Shown one piece after another: positions 37,511-46,244 of a DNA stretch of 64,000 nucleotides. The notes under the pieces are model-generated. The model had not been told where the DNA came from and made no database searches. It saw nothing but the letters and a program-made list of their open reading frames with translations. The position numbers were made by a program, and so were the translations under genes. The DNA comes from a virus, in IMG/VR virus record IMGVR_UViG_3300042402_002641, positions 62,001-126,000 of that record. The stretch is one strand, 5' to 3'. Every line of letters begins with the position of its first letter. Position 1 is the stretch's first letter.

Positions 37511-38193
37511 TACAGTATCTTAGCCTCCTTGATGACATCACGTACCAGTTCTAGGTCTGCAGGCAATTCTTTAAATCTACGCAGCCAGAATTGTGGATCG
37601 ATCACTGGGCCAACTATGGCTAACTGTTCGTCATTCATCTTTTGCAGCATGGTCTTGCCTTCTCGAGTATTTAACAGGATCCAAGGAGAGATCAATCCCT
37701 CCTTGATATCATGTGTGGCACGGTTGAGATTCACATAGGCAAAATAGTGTTCCCAAGTACTGTTATTCTTTTCACTCCAGGCCATCATGTTTTGTATGGT
37801 TCTTTGTATGGCTCCGTCGGCTGGTTCGATCTTGATCAATTCGCTGATGTATGAATCGTATAACTCATCACGACACCAATGATCCAGTTTGACTCCGCTC
37901 TTGATCACAAAGTCAACGAATCTTTCAGGATAGATGGGCGCAGTATTGATCATGAAACTGCCAAACTTTACAAATGCAGTATAGTACGGACTGGCAGCAA
38001 ATTCGTCAAAGGTCTTGGTGCCTTTGGATTTTTGTGTGAGATCGTAGAATCGTTGAAAGGTGATTAATCCCATCTGTACATGTCGTTCATTTTGTCCGAG
38101 ATGACGACGTTTCTGTTCGCAGACATGCACAAACAGAGTCTTTTCCTTGGCAAATAGTTTACTGCAATATTCGCACTTAAAGTTTAAGTCCAT
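37510..38193 (-). CDS. conserved phage protein with a C2H2-like zinc finger
   Basis: 227 aa from 38193. N-terminal CEYCSKLFAKEKTLFVHVCE is a C2H(C)-type finger (C-x2-C-x12-H-x2-C). The rest is helical with many aromatic residues. The same arrangement is remembered from T4-like cyanophages near replication genes. Probably DNA-associated. Confidence 0.75.
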   Translation of the reverse strand: MDLNFKCEYCSKLFAKEKTLFVHVCEQKRRHLGQNERHVQMGLITFQRFYDLTQKSKGTKTFDEFAASPYYTAFVKFGSFMINTAPIYPERFVDFVIKSGVKLDHWCRDELYDSYISELIKIEPADGAIQRTIQNMMAWSEKNNSTWEHYFAYVNLNRATHDIKEGLISPWILLNTREGKTMLQKMNDEQLAIVGPVIDPQFWLRRFKELPADLELVRDVIKEAKIL

Positions 38194-38656
38194 GGATCTG
38201 CTTTTTGTCCCAACCAAGGTTCTCACAGTACTGTTTGATTTCTTGATCTGTGGTGATTTCTGCCAGTGTTTCAATGTCTGCTCGCTTCATGTTAGGAAAA
38301 TGTTCTGCAATAAATTCTTCCTTTTTGTTCTTGCGTGTTTTCAAAGGAATCCATTCGTGGAAGTGTGCTTTCTTAGATTCATGACTGCAGAGACACAGCG
38401 TCTGCCATACTAACTGCGGATGCTGTTGTATGTCTGCCCAATGCTTGTTATAGTATTCATTGACTGTGAGTAGATAGTGTTCTTGCAGTTCTGAGCTTGA
38501 GGATTTAACCGAACTGATATAGCGATTGAGATTCCAGAAATCGCCTTTGATTTCTTTTCGGCCATCGTCTGTGGCCGCATCCCAAAGTTCTTTGACTCCC
38601 ATATCTACTGCAGGAATCATATCTTTGAATAGGTCTACGTGTTTATTTTTTCCCAT
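38177..38656 (-). CDS. 62: clamp-loader small subunit, gp62-like
   Basis: 159 aa. FWNLNRYISSVKS, then LLTVNEYYNKHWADIQQHPQLVWQTLCLC and FHEWIPLKTRKNKK match the overall pattern of gp62 (NRSLSYF...LQYDFLLNSIRPKKRFSKW). gp62 with gp44 loads the gp45 sliding clamp; those genes are not in this window. Length is close to T4 gp62 (187 aa). Confidence 0.7.
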   Translation of the reverse strand: MGKNKHVDLFKDMIPAVDMGVKELWDAATDDGRKEIKGDFWNLNRYISSVKSSSSELQEHYLLTVNEYYNKHWADIQQHPQLVWQTLCLCSHESKKAHFHEWIPLKTRKNKKEEFIAEHFPNMKRADIETLAEITTDQEIKQYCENLGWDKKQIHGLKL

Positions 38657-38903
38657 GATCTTTGCTTAGATGATATAATATTTTAACACGTTCTATGGCT
38701 TCTTGTAAAGTGGGATTCGTCCGAGATTCTCTTAAAATATCTTTCCATGTATTTTCTAATTCATAATTGATGGTTATATTTTCATTAAACGGATCGATGT
38801 ATTTTCCAATCATCTTTCGTTCTGTCTTGCCTGCTTCTCTAGCATAGATTTCCGTGCCGTTGCGTTCGTAGATATAGGTTGCTCCAGGGGTTAGTGATCC
38901 CAT
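38643..38903 (-). CDS. small conserved phage protein
   Basis: 86 aa. N-terminal GATYIYERNGTEIYAREAG, then LENTWKDILRESRTNPTLQEAIERVKILYHL, a helical motif shared with other T4-like phages. Overlaps gp62 by 14 bp. Function unknown. Confidence 0.7.
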   Translation of the reverse strand: MGSLTPGATYIYERNGTEIYAREAGKTERKMIGKYIDPFNENITINYELENTWKDILRESRTNPTLQEAIERVKILYHLSKDHGKK

Positions 38904-38904
38904 A

Positions 38905-39639
38905 TTAACTCTTTAATATTTCTTGAGCAATAGTTGAAAACCAACGTTTTCTACTATTGCCTTTGAAATCTAAAAATATCGCAGTTTTACTATAGCCTGC
39001 GGAACTTTTTTTCACACCAAATACAAATTCTTCTGAGTAGTTAAAAAATTTAAATTTTAAACCGCAAGATTCGTGCAATGACGATTGCCCCGGAAGTAGT
39101 CGTGGTAGTTGATATTTTTCCTCTAAAACTGATTGAATACTTATCTGATCACCTAACCAAGATTTTTCTAAAGAAGCTAGTTTATAAAACGCATCGGTTC
39201 TTTCTTGAAAAAAAGATATAATTTTTTCTTTATTTCCAAATTCTGTATTAACTAACACCACAGTGTTATTCACTTCGCCACCGTTCCACAATATACCAAT
39301 ATCAAAATCTTCTTTAAAGAAGTCGTCAAGATTTCCAGATATTAGATGATCGGCACCACATAGAACTATTTTTCCTTCTGATTGTTTGACGAGAGCTAAA
39401 TTAGACAACACTAACGATTCCATGATGTTACAAGATTCTAAATCGGTTCTAAAACTCTCCCCAGATTCTAGTTTTATGTTTGTGGCTGTATCAGTGGCAA
39501 GAATAAATTTTCCGATCGGATTAAATTTTTTAAATGTTTTTTCTAAAGAATAAAGTGCGTTCTCATAGTCAAATTCTTGAGTTAGATTGGGATTAGGGGA
39601 GTCTAAAATATGTTTATAAAAGGCAGCTAGAATTGTCAT
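38905..39639 (-). CDS. putative glycosyltransferase-like protein
   Basis: 244 aa. IGKFILATDTATN and KIVLCGADHLISGNLDDFF place a possible metal-binding CGADH where DxD would be in a GT-A fold; WLGDQISIQSVLEE is typical of GT8-like enzymes. It overlaps the aminotransferase gene by 26 bp. Substrate unknown. Confidence 0.55.
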   Translation of the reverse strand: MTILAAFYKHILDSPNPNLTQEFDYENALYSLEKTFKKFNPIGKFILATDTATNIKLESGESFRTDLESCNIMESLVLSNLALVKQSEGKIVLCGADHLISGNLDDFFKEDFDIGILWNGGEVNNTVVLVNTEFGNKEKIISFFQERTDAFYKLASLEKSWLGDQISIQSVLEEKYQLPRLLPGQSSLHESCGLKFKFFNYSEEFVFGVKKSSAGYSKTAIFLDFKGNSRKRWFSTIAQEILKS

Positions 39640-40654
39640 GAATTATCTCTATAACAGATTTATAATCTACACCTGGATAGATTGGTAGACTTACTTGTTT
39701 GCTAGATACCCAGTCAGTCACTGGTAAAGAATAAGGTGCTCGATATGCTGTTAGCCTGTGCACCGGAACTGGATAATGCATTTTTAAGTCAAGTTTAGAT
39801 TTAACATCTGCAATCAATTTTTCTCTATCATTAACTAGGATAGGATAGATATGATAACTATGGTTTGAATTCTTAGTCGTTACATATGAAAAATGTTTGT
39901 TATATTCGGCTGCAATTTTTCTTTTTTCTTCTAGAACAGAATCAAAATTCTTTAATTTTATTCTTAAAAATTCAGCTTGTATATTGGCCATTCTGTAATT
40001 ATAACCAACATCGTTGTCGTCCCATTGTCTTACCTTATACATGAATTTATATAAATTTTCATCGTCGGTAACCACGCATCCTGCATCGCCCAGCGCCCCA
40101 AGCCCTTTTCCTGGATAGAAACTAAAAGTTCCTAGATTGCCGAATGTTCCAACATGTTTATTGTTTAATGTAGTACCGTGTGCTTGGCTGCAATCTTCAA
40201 TAACTGGAATATTCTTTTCAGCAGCAATGGCATTGATTAAATCCATTGCTGCGGCATTACCATATATGTGAACTGGCAATATACATTTTGTTTTTGATGT
40301 AACGGCGTTACGAAGACTATCAGGATCCATGGTAAATGTTTCCTTATCAATGTCGACATAAACAGGAGTTGCACCACAATACTTGATTGCTGCCGCAGTA
40401 GCCCTAAAAGTATGTGACACAGTGATAACTTCATCCCCTGGACCTACTCCTAACGATAACAATGCTAGATGTATTGCAGATGTTCCGTTTGACACAGCTA
40501 CGCAATATTTTGCACCGACATAATTGGCAAATTCCTCTTCAAATTTTTCAGTACCAAATACATAGTTACCACTCCTGATAACAGATTCTGATTTTTGAAT
40601 TAACTCATCTAATACACTTTCGTGTATTTCTTTAAAACTGTAAAAAGGGATCAT
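39614..40654 (-). CDS. DegT/DnrJ/EryC1/StrS sugar aminotransferase
   Basis: 346 aa from 40654. NGTSAIHLAL, GDEVITVSHTFRATAAA, VHIYGN, IEDCSQAHG and the PLP lysine in FSFYPGKGLGALGDAG (K183) are all present. It transfers an amino group to a keto-sugar nucleotide. With the next two genes it matches the WlbC/WbpE step of 3-acetamido-sugar synthesis. Confidence 0.93.
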   Translation of the reverse strand: MIPFYSFKEIHESVLDELIQKSESVIRSGNYVFGTEKFEEEFANYVGAKYCVAVSNGTSAIHLALLSLGVGPGDEVITVSHTFRATAAAIKYCGATPVYVDIDKETFTMDPDSLRNAVTSKTKCILPVHIYGNAAAMDLINAIAAEKNIPVIEDCSQAHGTTLNNKHVGTFGNLGTFSFYPGKGLGALGDAGCVVTDDENLYKFMYKVRQWDDNDVGYNYRMANIQAEFLRIKLKNFDSVLEEKRKIAAEYNKHFSYVTTKNSNHSYHIYPILVNDREKLIADVKSKLDLKMHYPVPVHRLTAYRAPYSLPVTDWVSSKQVSLPIYPGVDYKSVIEIIHDNSSCLL

Positions 40655-41556
40655 AGTACCCACTCCATAATTTTTTTGGCTGTATATATGCTAGTTAGCG
40701 GTTGTGATCTAGATTCTATACATTTTAGAAAATGTGTTCTTCCTGTATATAATGCTTCTGCGGTTCCAACTTTTGGAGCCAACATATCACCTAGTTGATT
40801 AGCGTTGAAATCCGGATTTATTTCTCCGGTAGAATAAATTTTAATTTTGTCAAGATCAATATCGTCGTAGACAACACTGTTCTTATCCCCAGTTAGTATA
40901 ATTTGTCTCTTTTTTACCGGACTAACCCAATTACAATTTGTTGTGGTGGTAAATCCGTTGGTAAATTTTAAATTGACAATTACTTGATTTGCTTTATCAT
41001 TGATATGATTGTTTTTAATGATTGTCCTATCTTTTAATTCTAGATCAGGGTAAAGATAATTTACAATACTTAAATCATGAATGGCAAGATCTAGCAAAGC
41101 ATCAACATCACTTTGAAATAGTCCTAGACTAATTCTAGTGCTATCGTAATATATTGGTTTGCCAATATCAATGTTTTTTAATTGTTCTACAGCAGGATTA
41201 TAGCAAAATGTATGATCAACAAAAATAATATTCTTTGTTTTTTCAGATTCTCTAATAAGATTATTAATCTGATCTAAAGTTTCGCAAGCTGGTTTTTCAA
41301 TCCAGAGATCTTTTCCTTTTGCCAGAGACTGTAAAGCAATATCGTAGTGTGTATTTGCTTTAGTAGCAATTACAACTGCTTTGATTCCCTGGTGTTCTAA
41401 TGCAGATTCCAGTGATGTGTATGTTGTAATTGCAGGATATAAAGATTTTGCAATTTCTAATTTTTTAATATCTGCGTCACATACTGCTGTTAATTCTTTG
41501 CTAAAGTTCCTAGCTAAATTTTTACCCCAATAACCATATCCTACTAATAAAATCAT
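40651..41556 (-). CDS. Gfo/Idh/MocA-type sugar oxidoreductase
   Basis: 301 aa from 41556. N-terminal LLVGYGYWGKNLAR Rossmann motif, VIATKANTHYDIALQSL, and EKPACETLDQ (the EKP motif). It would oxidise a UDP-sugar C3 hydroxyl as WlbA/WbpB does, feeding the aminotransferase downstream. Starts in an ATGA overlap. Confidence 0.9.
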   Translation of the reverse strand: MILLVGYGYWGKNLARNFSKELTAVCDADIKKLEIAKSLYPAITTYTSLESALEHQGIKAVVIATKANTHYDIALQSLAKGKDLWIEKPACETLDQINNLIRESEKTKNIIFVDHTFCYNPAVEQLKNIDIGKPIYYDSTRISLGLFQSDVDALLDLAIHDLSIVNYLYPDLELKDRTIIKNNHINDKANQVIVNLKFTNGFTTTTNCNWVSPVKKRQIILTGDKNSVVYDDIDLDKIKIYSTGEINPDFNANQLGDMLAPKVGTAEALYTGRTHFLKCIESRSQPLTSIYTAKKIMEWVL

Positions 41557-42248
41557 AAATATTTTCCTTGAGTTGGCCATACCCAGTCTTTTACTATAGT
41601 GCGTTTTGCAATAGTTGTCACTGCTGTTTTTGTCGGAACCGTTTTCCAGGTCATTAATTCGGGTTCTACAACACCATTCCTGCAGGTGTAAGTGGTTTTT
41701 AAAATTTCAAATCCGTTTTGCTGAAAGCCGTCAGTATGAACAATGGTTCCAAAATTCCAGTATCCGTGATTTAACTTGCTTATTGGCGCAGCAGTTATAA
41801 ATATTCCGTCTTTTTTAATAACCGAACAGATATTTTTAAATGCTTGTCCTACGTTAAAACAGTGCTCTAATGTCCCTGTGTCTATAACTAAATCAAATTG
41901 TTCAAAATATATATTTGATATCGGTTCATTTAAATCTACTAATGTTTCAATACCTCGATGAGAGATAAGATCAAAAATCTCAACGTCAAATCCAAAGTGT
42001 TTAAATATCCACAACGGGTCAAAGATTCGTGGCAAAGATGATTTATGCCAGGCTCGAACTGAATCGGCCATCGACTCCTCTGGAATATTTTTCACAAATT
42101 CTTGACCAAATATTGAGATGAGATGTTCCTCATCAACTAAAAAATCAGGATATCCCAAACACAAAACTTTTCGATTTTTTACGGTAGCCGGTAAATGATT
42201 TTTAACAACCTCGATAACGTCGTTGAAATAGCGATTATCTATGCCCAT
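41553..42248 (-). CDS. putative SAM methyltransferase
   Basis: 231 aa. FDLVIDTGTLEHCFNVGQAFKNICSVIKKDGIFITAAP is the class I methyltransferase stretch after the acidic strand; the Gly-rich motif is degenerate (KVLCLGYPD). It lies between the oxidoreductase and the acetyltransferase genes. Confidence 0.7.
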   Translation of the reverse strand: MGIDNRYFNDVIEVVKNHLPATVKNRKVLCLGYPDFLVDEEHLISIFGQEFVKNIPEESMADSVRAWHKSSLPRIFDPLWIFKHFGFDVEIFDLISHRGIETLVDLNEPISNIYFEQFDLVIDTGTLEHCFNVGQAFKNICSVIKKDGIFITAAPISKLNHGYWNFGTIVHTDGFQQNGFEILKTTYTCRNGVVEPELMTWKTVPTKTAVTTIAKRTIVKDWVWPTQGKYL

Positions 42249-42249
42249 T

Positions 42250-42669
42250 TTATTTTAACCTAACAGCAGGATTTCCTACGTATGTTCCAGGCTCTGTAAT
42301 GTTCTTTGTAACTACCGAGCCTGCACCAATAACAACGTCATCACAAATAGTCACAGGTAAAATAGAAGAATTGGACCCAACATACACTTTATTACCTAAT
42401 TTTGTTGGTAAAAATTCTTTAGATAATTTTCTATCAATAAACTTATCATTGATAAACATAACACCGTGACCAATAAAACAATCAGATCCTATCTCAACAG
42501 TTGAGCATATAAAACTATGACTCTGAATCCTAGTACGCTCTCCAATTATTACATCGTTTTGTATTTCAACAAATGGTCCTACAAATACTTCGTTTTGTAA
42601 GGTACATCCGTATAAATTTACAGGTTCGATAATTTTTACGCCGATTCCTTTTGTTACTTCATTGATCAT
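42250..42669 (-). CDS. left-handed beta-helix acetyltransferase (WlbB/WbpD-like)
   Basis: 139 aa. Hexapeptide repeats run through most of the protein (VFVGPFVEIQNDVIIGERTRI, EIGSDCFIGHGVMFIND, VVIGAGSVVTKNI, PGTYVGNPAVRLK). It should acetylate the amino sugar made by the aminotransferase, completing a 3-acetamido sugar pathway. Confidence 0.88.
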   Translation of the reverse strand: MINEVTKGIGVKIIEPVNLYGCTLQNEVFVGPFVEIQNDVIIGERTRIQSHSFICSTVEIGSDCFIGHGVMFINDKFIDRKLSKEFLPTKLGNKVYVGSNSSILPVTICDDVVIGAGSVVTKNITEPGTYVGNPAVRLK

Positions 42670-42672
42670 AAA

Positions 42673-43275
42673 TTATCCTAAAAGTTCTATCTCAGCTGTG
42701 ACTGATTTTTTGGCTTCGCTAACAATCTGTATAATTTTGAAACATTCCTCAAGAAATATCTCTCCAGTTTTTTTATTTTTTCTGAGGTCCACAATTATTC
42801 TAGTTCCGCTATGCGAATGTTTTTTAATTAGTGATGCGTAGGTAGAGACAGGATAGTGAAATCCACAAGATAACCAAGAAGTTATTAAATCAAACTTTAT
42901 ATCTGGCAACGTTAAGTTGTTACAGTCTATTAACGTGTAGTCTTTGGTACCTAATTTTTTTAGTTCGTCGTCTAATCTACAGAACGAATTATAATATAAA
43001 AACGTGTCTGCCGATTGATGATAGTTAACATCTTTAGATTTAGCATCCTTAGTCTGATTATTGCTTGCATCGCCGTCAATTAAATACAACGTTGTATTGT
43101 ATTTTACATTAAACATTCTAGATTCCCAAGCTAGTCCGCAGCCGATATCTAATATTGTCATTGGCTGAAATTTGAGATATGAGTCTAATGTATTAAAGTT
43201 GTTTTCTTTTATTTTTTGATAAGCAAAATCTTGCCATTCGTTACTCATCCAGTCTTGCGTAAATCTATCACTCAT
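42673..43275 (-). CDS. SAM-dependent methyltransferase
   Basis: 200 aa. ILDIGCGLAWESRMF is motif I and LYLIDGDAS the acidic-strand motif; FDLITSWLSCGFHYP follows. Part of the sugar gene block. Substrate unknown. Confidence 0.75.
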   Translation of the reverse strand: MSDRFTQDWMSNEWQDFAYQKIKENNFNTLDSYLKFQPMTILDIGCGLAWESRMFNVKYNTTLYLIDGDASNNQTKDAKSKDVNYHQSADTFLYYNSFCRLDDELKKLGTKDYTLIDCNNLTLPDIKFDLITSWLSCGFHYPVSTYASLIKKHSHSGTRIIVDLRKNKKTGEIFLEECFKIIQIVSEAKKSVTAEIELLG

Positions 43276-43616
43276 TTCGAATATCCTACAGTTTCTCTAG
43301 AAATATCATCATGGTCAAATTCAGCCCAATACAATTCAAATGCAATGCAATCAGTAATTGCTTCAAACTGATGATATTCACCTGGAGCAACTTTTGTATA
43401 TTCACCTGCTCTCAACAAGGTCTCGTCGACTAAATCGTAATTGTTTTTCCACACACGAATGATCATTTCTCCAGACTCTACAAAGAACCCATTCCACTTA
43501 AATTTATGTTTGTGCTTGGAACACACACCACCTGCTGTGGCTTCGATGCGATGAAACTCTAATACACCGTTAGCCTCTAATAACTCTGTTTGACCCCATA
43601 CTTTTCCTGCTTTCAT
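43272..43616 (-). CDS. cupin-fold protein
   Basis: 114 aa. GGVCSKHKHKFKWNGFFVESGEMIIRVW and KVAPGEYHQFEAITDCIAFELYWAEF form the two cupin motifs with likely metal His residues. Single-domain cupins of this sort are common in cyanophages. It may be a sugar-nucleotide isomerase or sensor; unknown. SD AAAAGG; AATAAATA box upstream. Confidence 0.8.
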   Translation of the reverse strand: MKAGKVWGQTELLEANGVLEFHRIEATAGGVCSKHKHKFKWNGFFVESGEMIIRVWKNNYDLVDETLLRAGEYTKVAPGEYHQFEAITDCIAFELYWAEFDHDDISRETVGYSK

Positions 43617-43640
43617 ATTGCACCTTTTTAATTAACTGAG

Positions 43641-43648
43641 TATTTATT
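43641..43648 (-). promoter_or_regulatory. late-type promoter (AATAAATA)
   Basis: AATAAATA on the - strand, 24 bases upstream of the cupin start, with a normal leader. Confidence 0.45.
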
Positions 43649-44155
43649 TCAAACTAACTTGTGTAGTTGCACAACTTCACTCTGCCTGCTAACTTCTTTG
43701 ACAAAAAACACACAAGGGGGATTCGGATCGTCATGCAAGGGCACAGTTAGCAACTGTCCGTTTTTCATCTTAGGAAAGTACCAGCGTACATCTTGGAAGA
43801 TGTTTATAATTTCTATGGGTAAAAAATCCGTCTTAAATCCCTTGATAGGATTAAACACCAGTGCATCAAATCCCCGTTCGTTGATACTGGTCAAGGGCAA
43901 TACTTCCGGGTCTAGTCCACATTCCTTATCGCCCACCACCATGCACCAATCTAAAGGCATCTGCACTTCGTGACCACCTATACGCAACAGTATTGCTGGC
44001 GAATTAAATGACTCTAGGAATATTAATGGCATGAAAAAGAAATCTGGTTCTTGAGGATTACTATTGTCTAATACTGAAAATCTAGTATCTTCATCTACTT
44101 CTTCTGGCAGTTCGTTGAGATCAAATGATCTATTGTTTAGTGTAAGTATTTTCAT
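43649..44155 (-). CDS. conserved phage protein of unknown function
   Basis: 168 aa from 44155 (MKILTLNNRSFDLNELPEEVDEDTRF...). Contains AILLRIGGHEVQMPLDWCMVVGD. Conserved in T4-like aquatic phages as remembered; no function known. It overlaps the methyltransferase gene upstream by 4 bp. Confidence 0.7.
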   Translation of the reverse strand: MKILTLNNRSFDLNELPEEVDEDTRFSVLDNSNPQEPDFFFMPLIFLESFNSPAILLRIGGHEVQMPLDWCMVVGDKECGLDPEVLPLTSINERGFDALVFNPIKGFKTDFLPIEIINIFQDVRWYFPKMKNGQLLTVPLHDDPNPPCVFFVKEVSRQSEVVQLHKLV

Positions 44156-44793
44156 TTTAATTTTCCTAATATTACGTTTCGGTGATCGACATCCCATGAT
44201 AAAATGTCATACTTAAAATTGATCTTACAGAAATCAATTGCTCTGGTATCACCGTTTTCTTGTTCTACAATCAACAGAGGATTGTATTTCTTAATAGTAT
44301 TAACTGCACCTTGTAAAACATTTAATTCGTAACCGTCCACATCAATTTTAATATAATCAATATCTGAAAAATTAAATTCATCTATAGTGTATAGCTGTTC
44401 ATCATACCACTTTTCTTGCGGTATTTTTCCGGTGGTTATACTTCCGCCACCGCTTACTTTTATAATTTTATGCTCTTCACCTAACGCACATTTAAAATGT
44501 GTAATTTTAGATAGGTCGACATTTTTATGAAATAATTTTCTTCTTCGATAATCAAAACAAAAAACATGATTAAAATCTTTATGAAGATATCTTGTGTATT
44601 CCCCATCTCTACAACCAACATCTATGGCATTTCTTTTTTCTGTAATAAAAGGAAGACTAGCTACCCACGTTTTTTTACAATGGTGATTAGGAAATTCTTG
44701 TATACCATCTGGGCTAAAGAAAAAATCGGTATCGTACAACTCCCAGTTAAATGTATTTTTAGAAAACTGAGTAGGTTCAAAAGGATATATCAT
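44152..44793 (-). CDS. FkbM-type methyltransferase
   Basis: 213 aa. NAIDVGCRDGEYTRYL (motif I) and DYIKIDVDGYELNVLQGA, the diagnostic FkbM motif. Overlaps UvsW by 4 bp. Probably a sugar O-methyltransferase. Confidence 0.82.
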   Translation of the reverse strand: MIYPFEPTQFSKNTFNWELYDTDFFFSPDGIQEFPNHHCKKTWVASLPFITEKRNAIDVGCRDGEYTRYLHKDFNHVFCFDYRRRKLFHKNVDLSKITHFKCALGEEHKIIKVSGGGSITTGKIPQEKWYDEQLYTIDEFNFSDIDYIKIDVDGYELNVLQGAVNTIKKYNPLLIVEQENGDTRAIDFCKINFKYDILSWDVDHRNVILGKLK

Positions 44794-46244
44794 ATGTTTA
44801 CCTTGGTTACTGTAAAGGGATATTTGGCCTCTTTGTAATACTTCTTTCTTTCTGTGAGATGTCGTTTAGCGTACTTGCAGGTGGAGGTGATGTCCCAGAT
44901 TTCTACATGATCTTTGTCTTCTGCTTTTCTAATGCCTCGCCCAATGCTTTGTATAACGCGGACAAAGCTCTTTCCGGGCTCAAGAAGAACCAGATTAAAA
45001 ATCCTTGGAATATTAATACCCACAGCGGCCACACCATAAGTCGCCACAATAATCTTGCCATCACTTGTTTTAATTTCATCATACTCTTCCTTGCGGTCGT
45101 CTAGTTTCATACCGCCACTGACAAACACAGCATCGGGAATCAAGGCGATTAATTTGTTTCCTGTGTCAATCCTGTTAATCAACACCAAGGTGTTGCCGCT
45201 AGAGGATATGTTCTTAATTTTATTAGCAATCCACTCTAACCTTGTATCATCTGTGACCAAGAATGTGTATTCATCTTGGAAGGACGTGAACACTTCTACA
45301 TCTGTGGTCTGTAACACATTGATGTTTAATTGTGCCAGAACCCCTTTGTTCTGTAAGTCATGCGCACTCACTTGATTGATCACTGGACCGATACTGGCCA
45401 GTATGCCCTGATATTCCCAGGCTTCCTTAGGAACTGTACCTGTGAGTCCCCATCGTATGGCACAGTTCTTAAAGTTCTGTGTCAGCAGTTTAGTCAGCAC
45501 TTCGGCCTTGGCCTGATGTACCTCGTCTACGATCACTGCTACCACGTCCTCGCAGAATTCTGCCAGAGTCAGTGTGGCTTCGTCATGACTTTTCTTGTCT
45601 AAGATGTTGAGACTCTGCCAGGTACAGATGGTGTGGGTTCGCCCCAGTTCTTTTCTATCACCGAAATATACGCCAACATCTAATCCGAGATTTCGATAGT
45701 CCTCTTCAGTCTGCACTACCAGGCTCTTGTTGGGCACGATGATCATAGTGCGACCATAAGGTTCACATAAATGGCTCAACGTGGCAGTGGTTATAGTCTT
45801 GCCCGCTCCTGTGGCCACTTCTTGCAGGGCCTGTGGATTTTCTAAAAATTTGTTGATGACATCATATTGATAATCACGCAGCACAATGGGCTGACCTGCT
45901 TCGATATGTCCTTGCGGCCATGTTTTGCCCTGATCCGCCCAATAGGTTTCCGACACGGGTTGGAATGAAAATTTATGCAGCGATCTTAGATCTTCAATAT
46001 CTAACTCATAGCCCGAATCTTCGATGATAGGAAGGATCACATCTAGATGTGCGAGATATCCAGTGCCACCAATACCAAAATAGGTTTTAGTGCCATCCCA
46101 CCTGCCTAGTTTATATGCAGGCATGTGTCGAGCATAGGGAAGATCGTATTTTAATTTGTTTACGATCTTGCGACGAGTCTCCACGCTGAGACCTTCAAAT
46201 TTTACGTTGACTTCGTCTCGGATGATCAATTTACAGCTCGACAA
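44790..46244 (-). CDS. uvsW: UvsW-type SF2 helicase
   Basis: About 484 aa. N-terminal YARHMPAYKLGRWDGTKTY matches the UvsW N-domain, then Walker A ATGAGKT, DEVH, LTGTVP and the C-terminal QSIGRGIRK motif VI. UvsW remodels recombination intermediates and R-loops. TTG at 46244 is preferred: AAAGGA lies seven bases upstream, whereas the first ATG (46283) would overlap the upstream gene by 53 bp. Confidence 0.93.
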   Translation of the reverse strand: MSSCKLIIRDEVNVKFEGLSVETRRKIVNKLKYDLPYARHMPAYKLGRWDGTKTYFGIGGTGYLAHLDVILPIIEDSGYELDIEDLRSLHKFSFQPVSETYWADQGKTWPQGHIEAGQPIVLRDYQYDVINKFLENPQALQEVATGAGKTITTATLSHLCEPYGRTMIIVPNKSLVVQTEEDYRNLGLDVGVYFGDRKELGRTHTICTWQSLNILDKKSHDEATLTLAEFCEDVVAVIVDEVHQAKAEVLTKLLTQNFKNCAIRWGLTGTVPKEAWEYQGILASIGPVINQVSAHDLQNKGVLAQLNINVLQTTDVEVFTSFQDEYTFLVTDDTRLEWIANKIKNISSSGNTLVLINRIDTGNKLIALIPDAVFVSGGMKLDDRKEEYDEIKTSDGKIIVATYGVAAVGINIPRIFNLVLLEPGKSFVRVIQSIGRGIRKAEDKDHVEIWDITSTCKYAKRHLTERKKYYKEAKYPFTVTKVNI

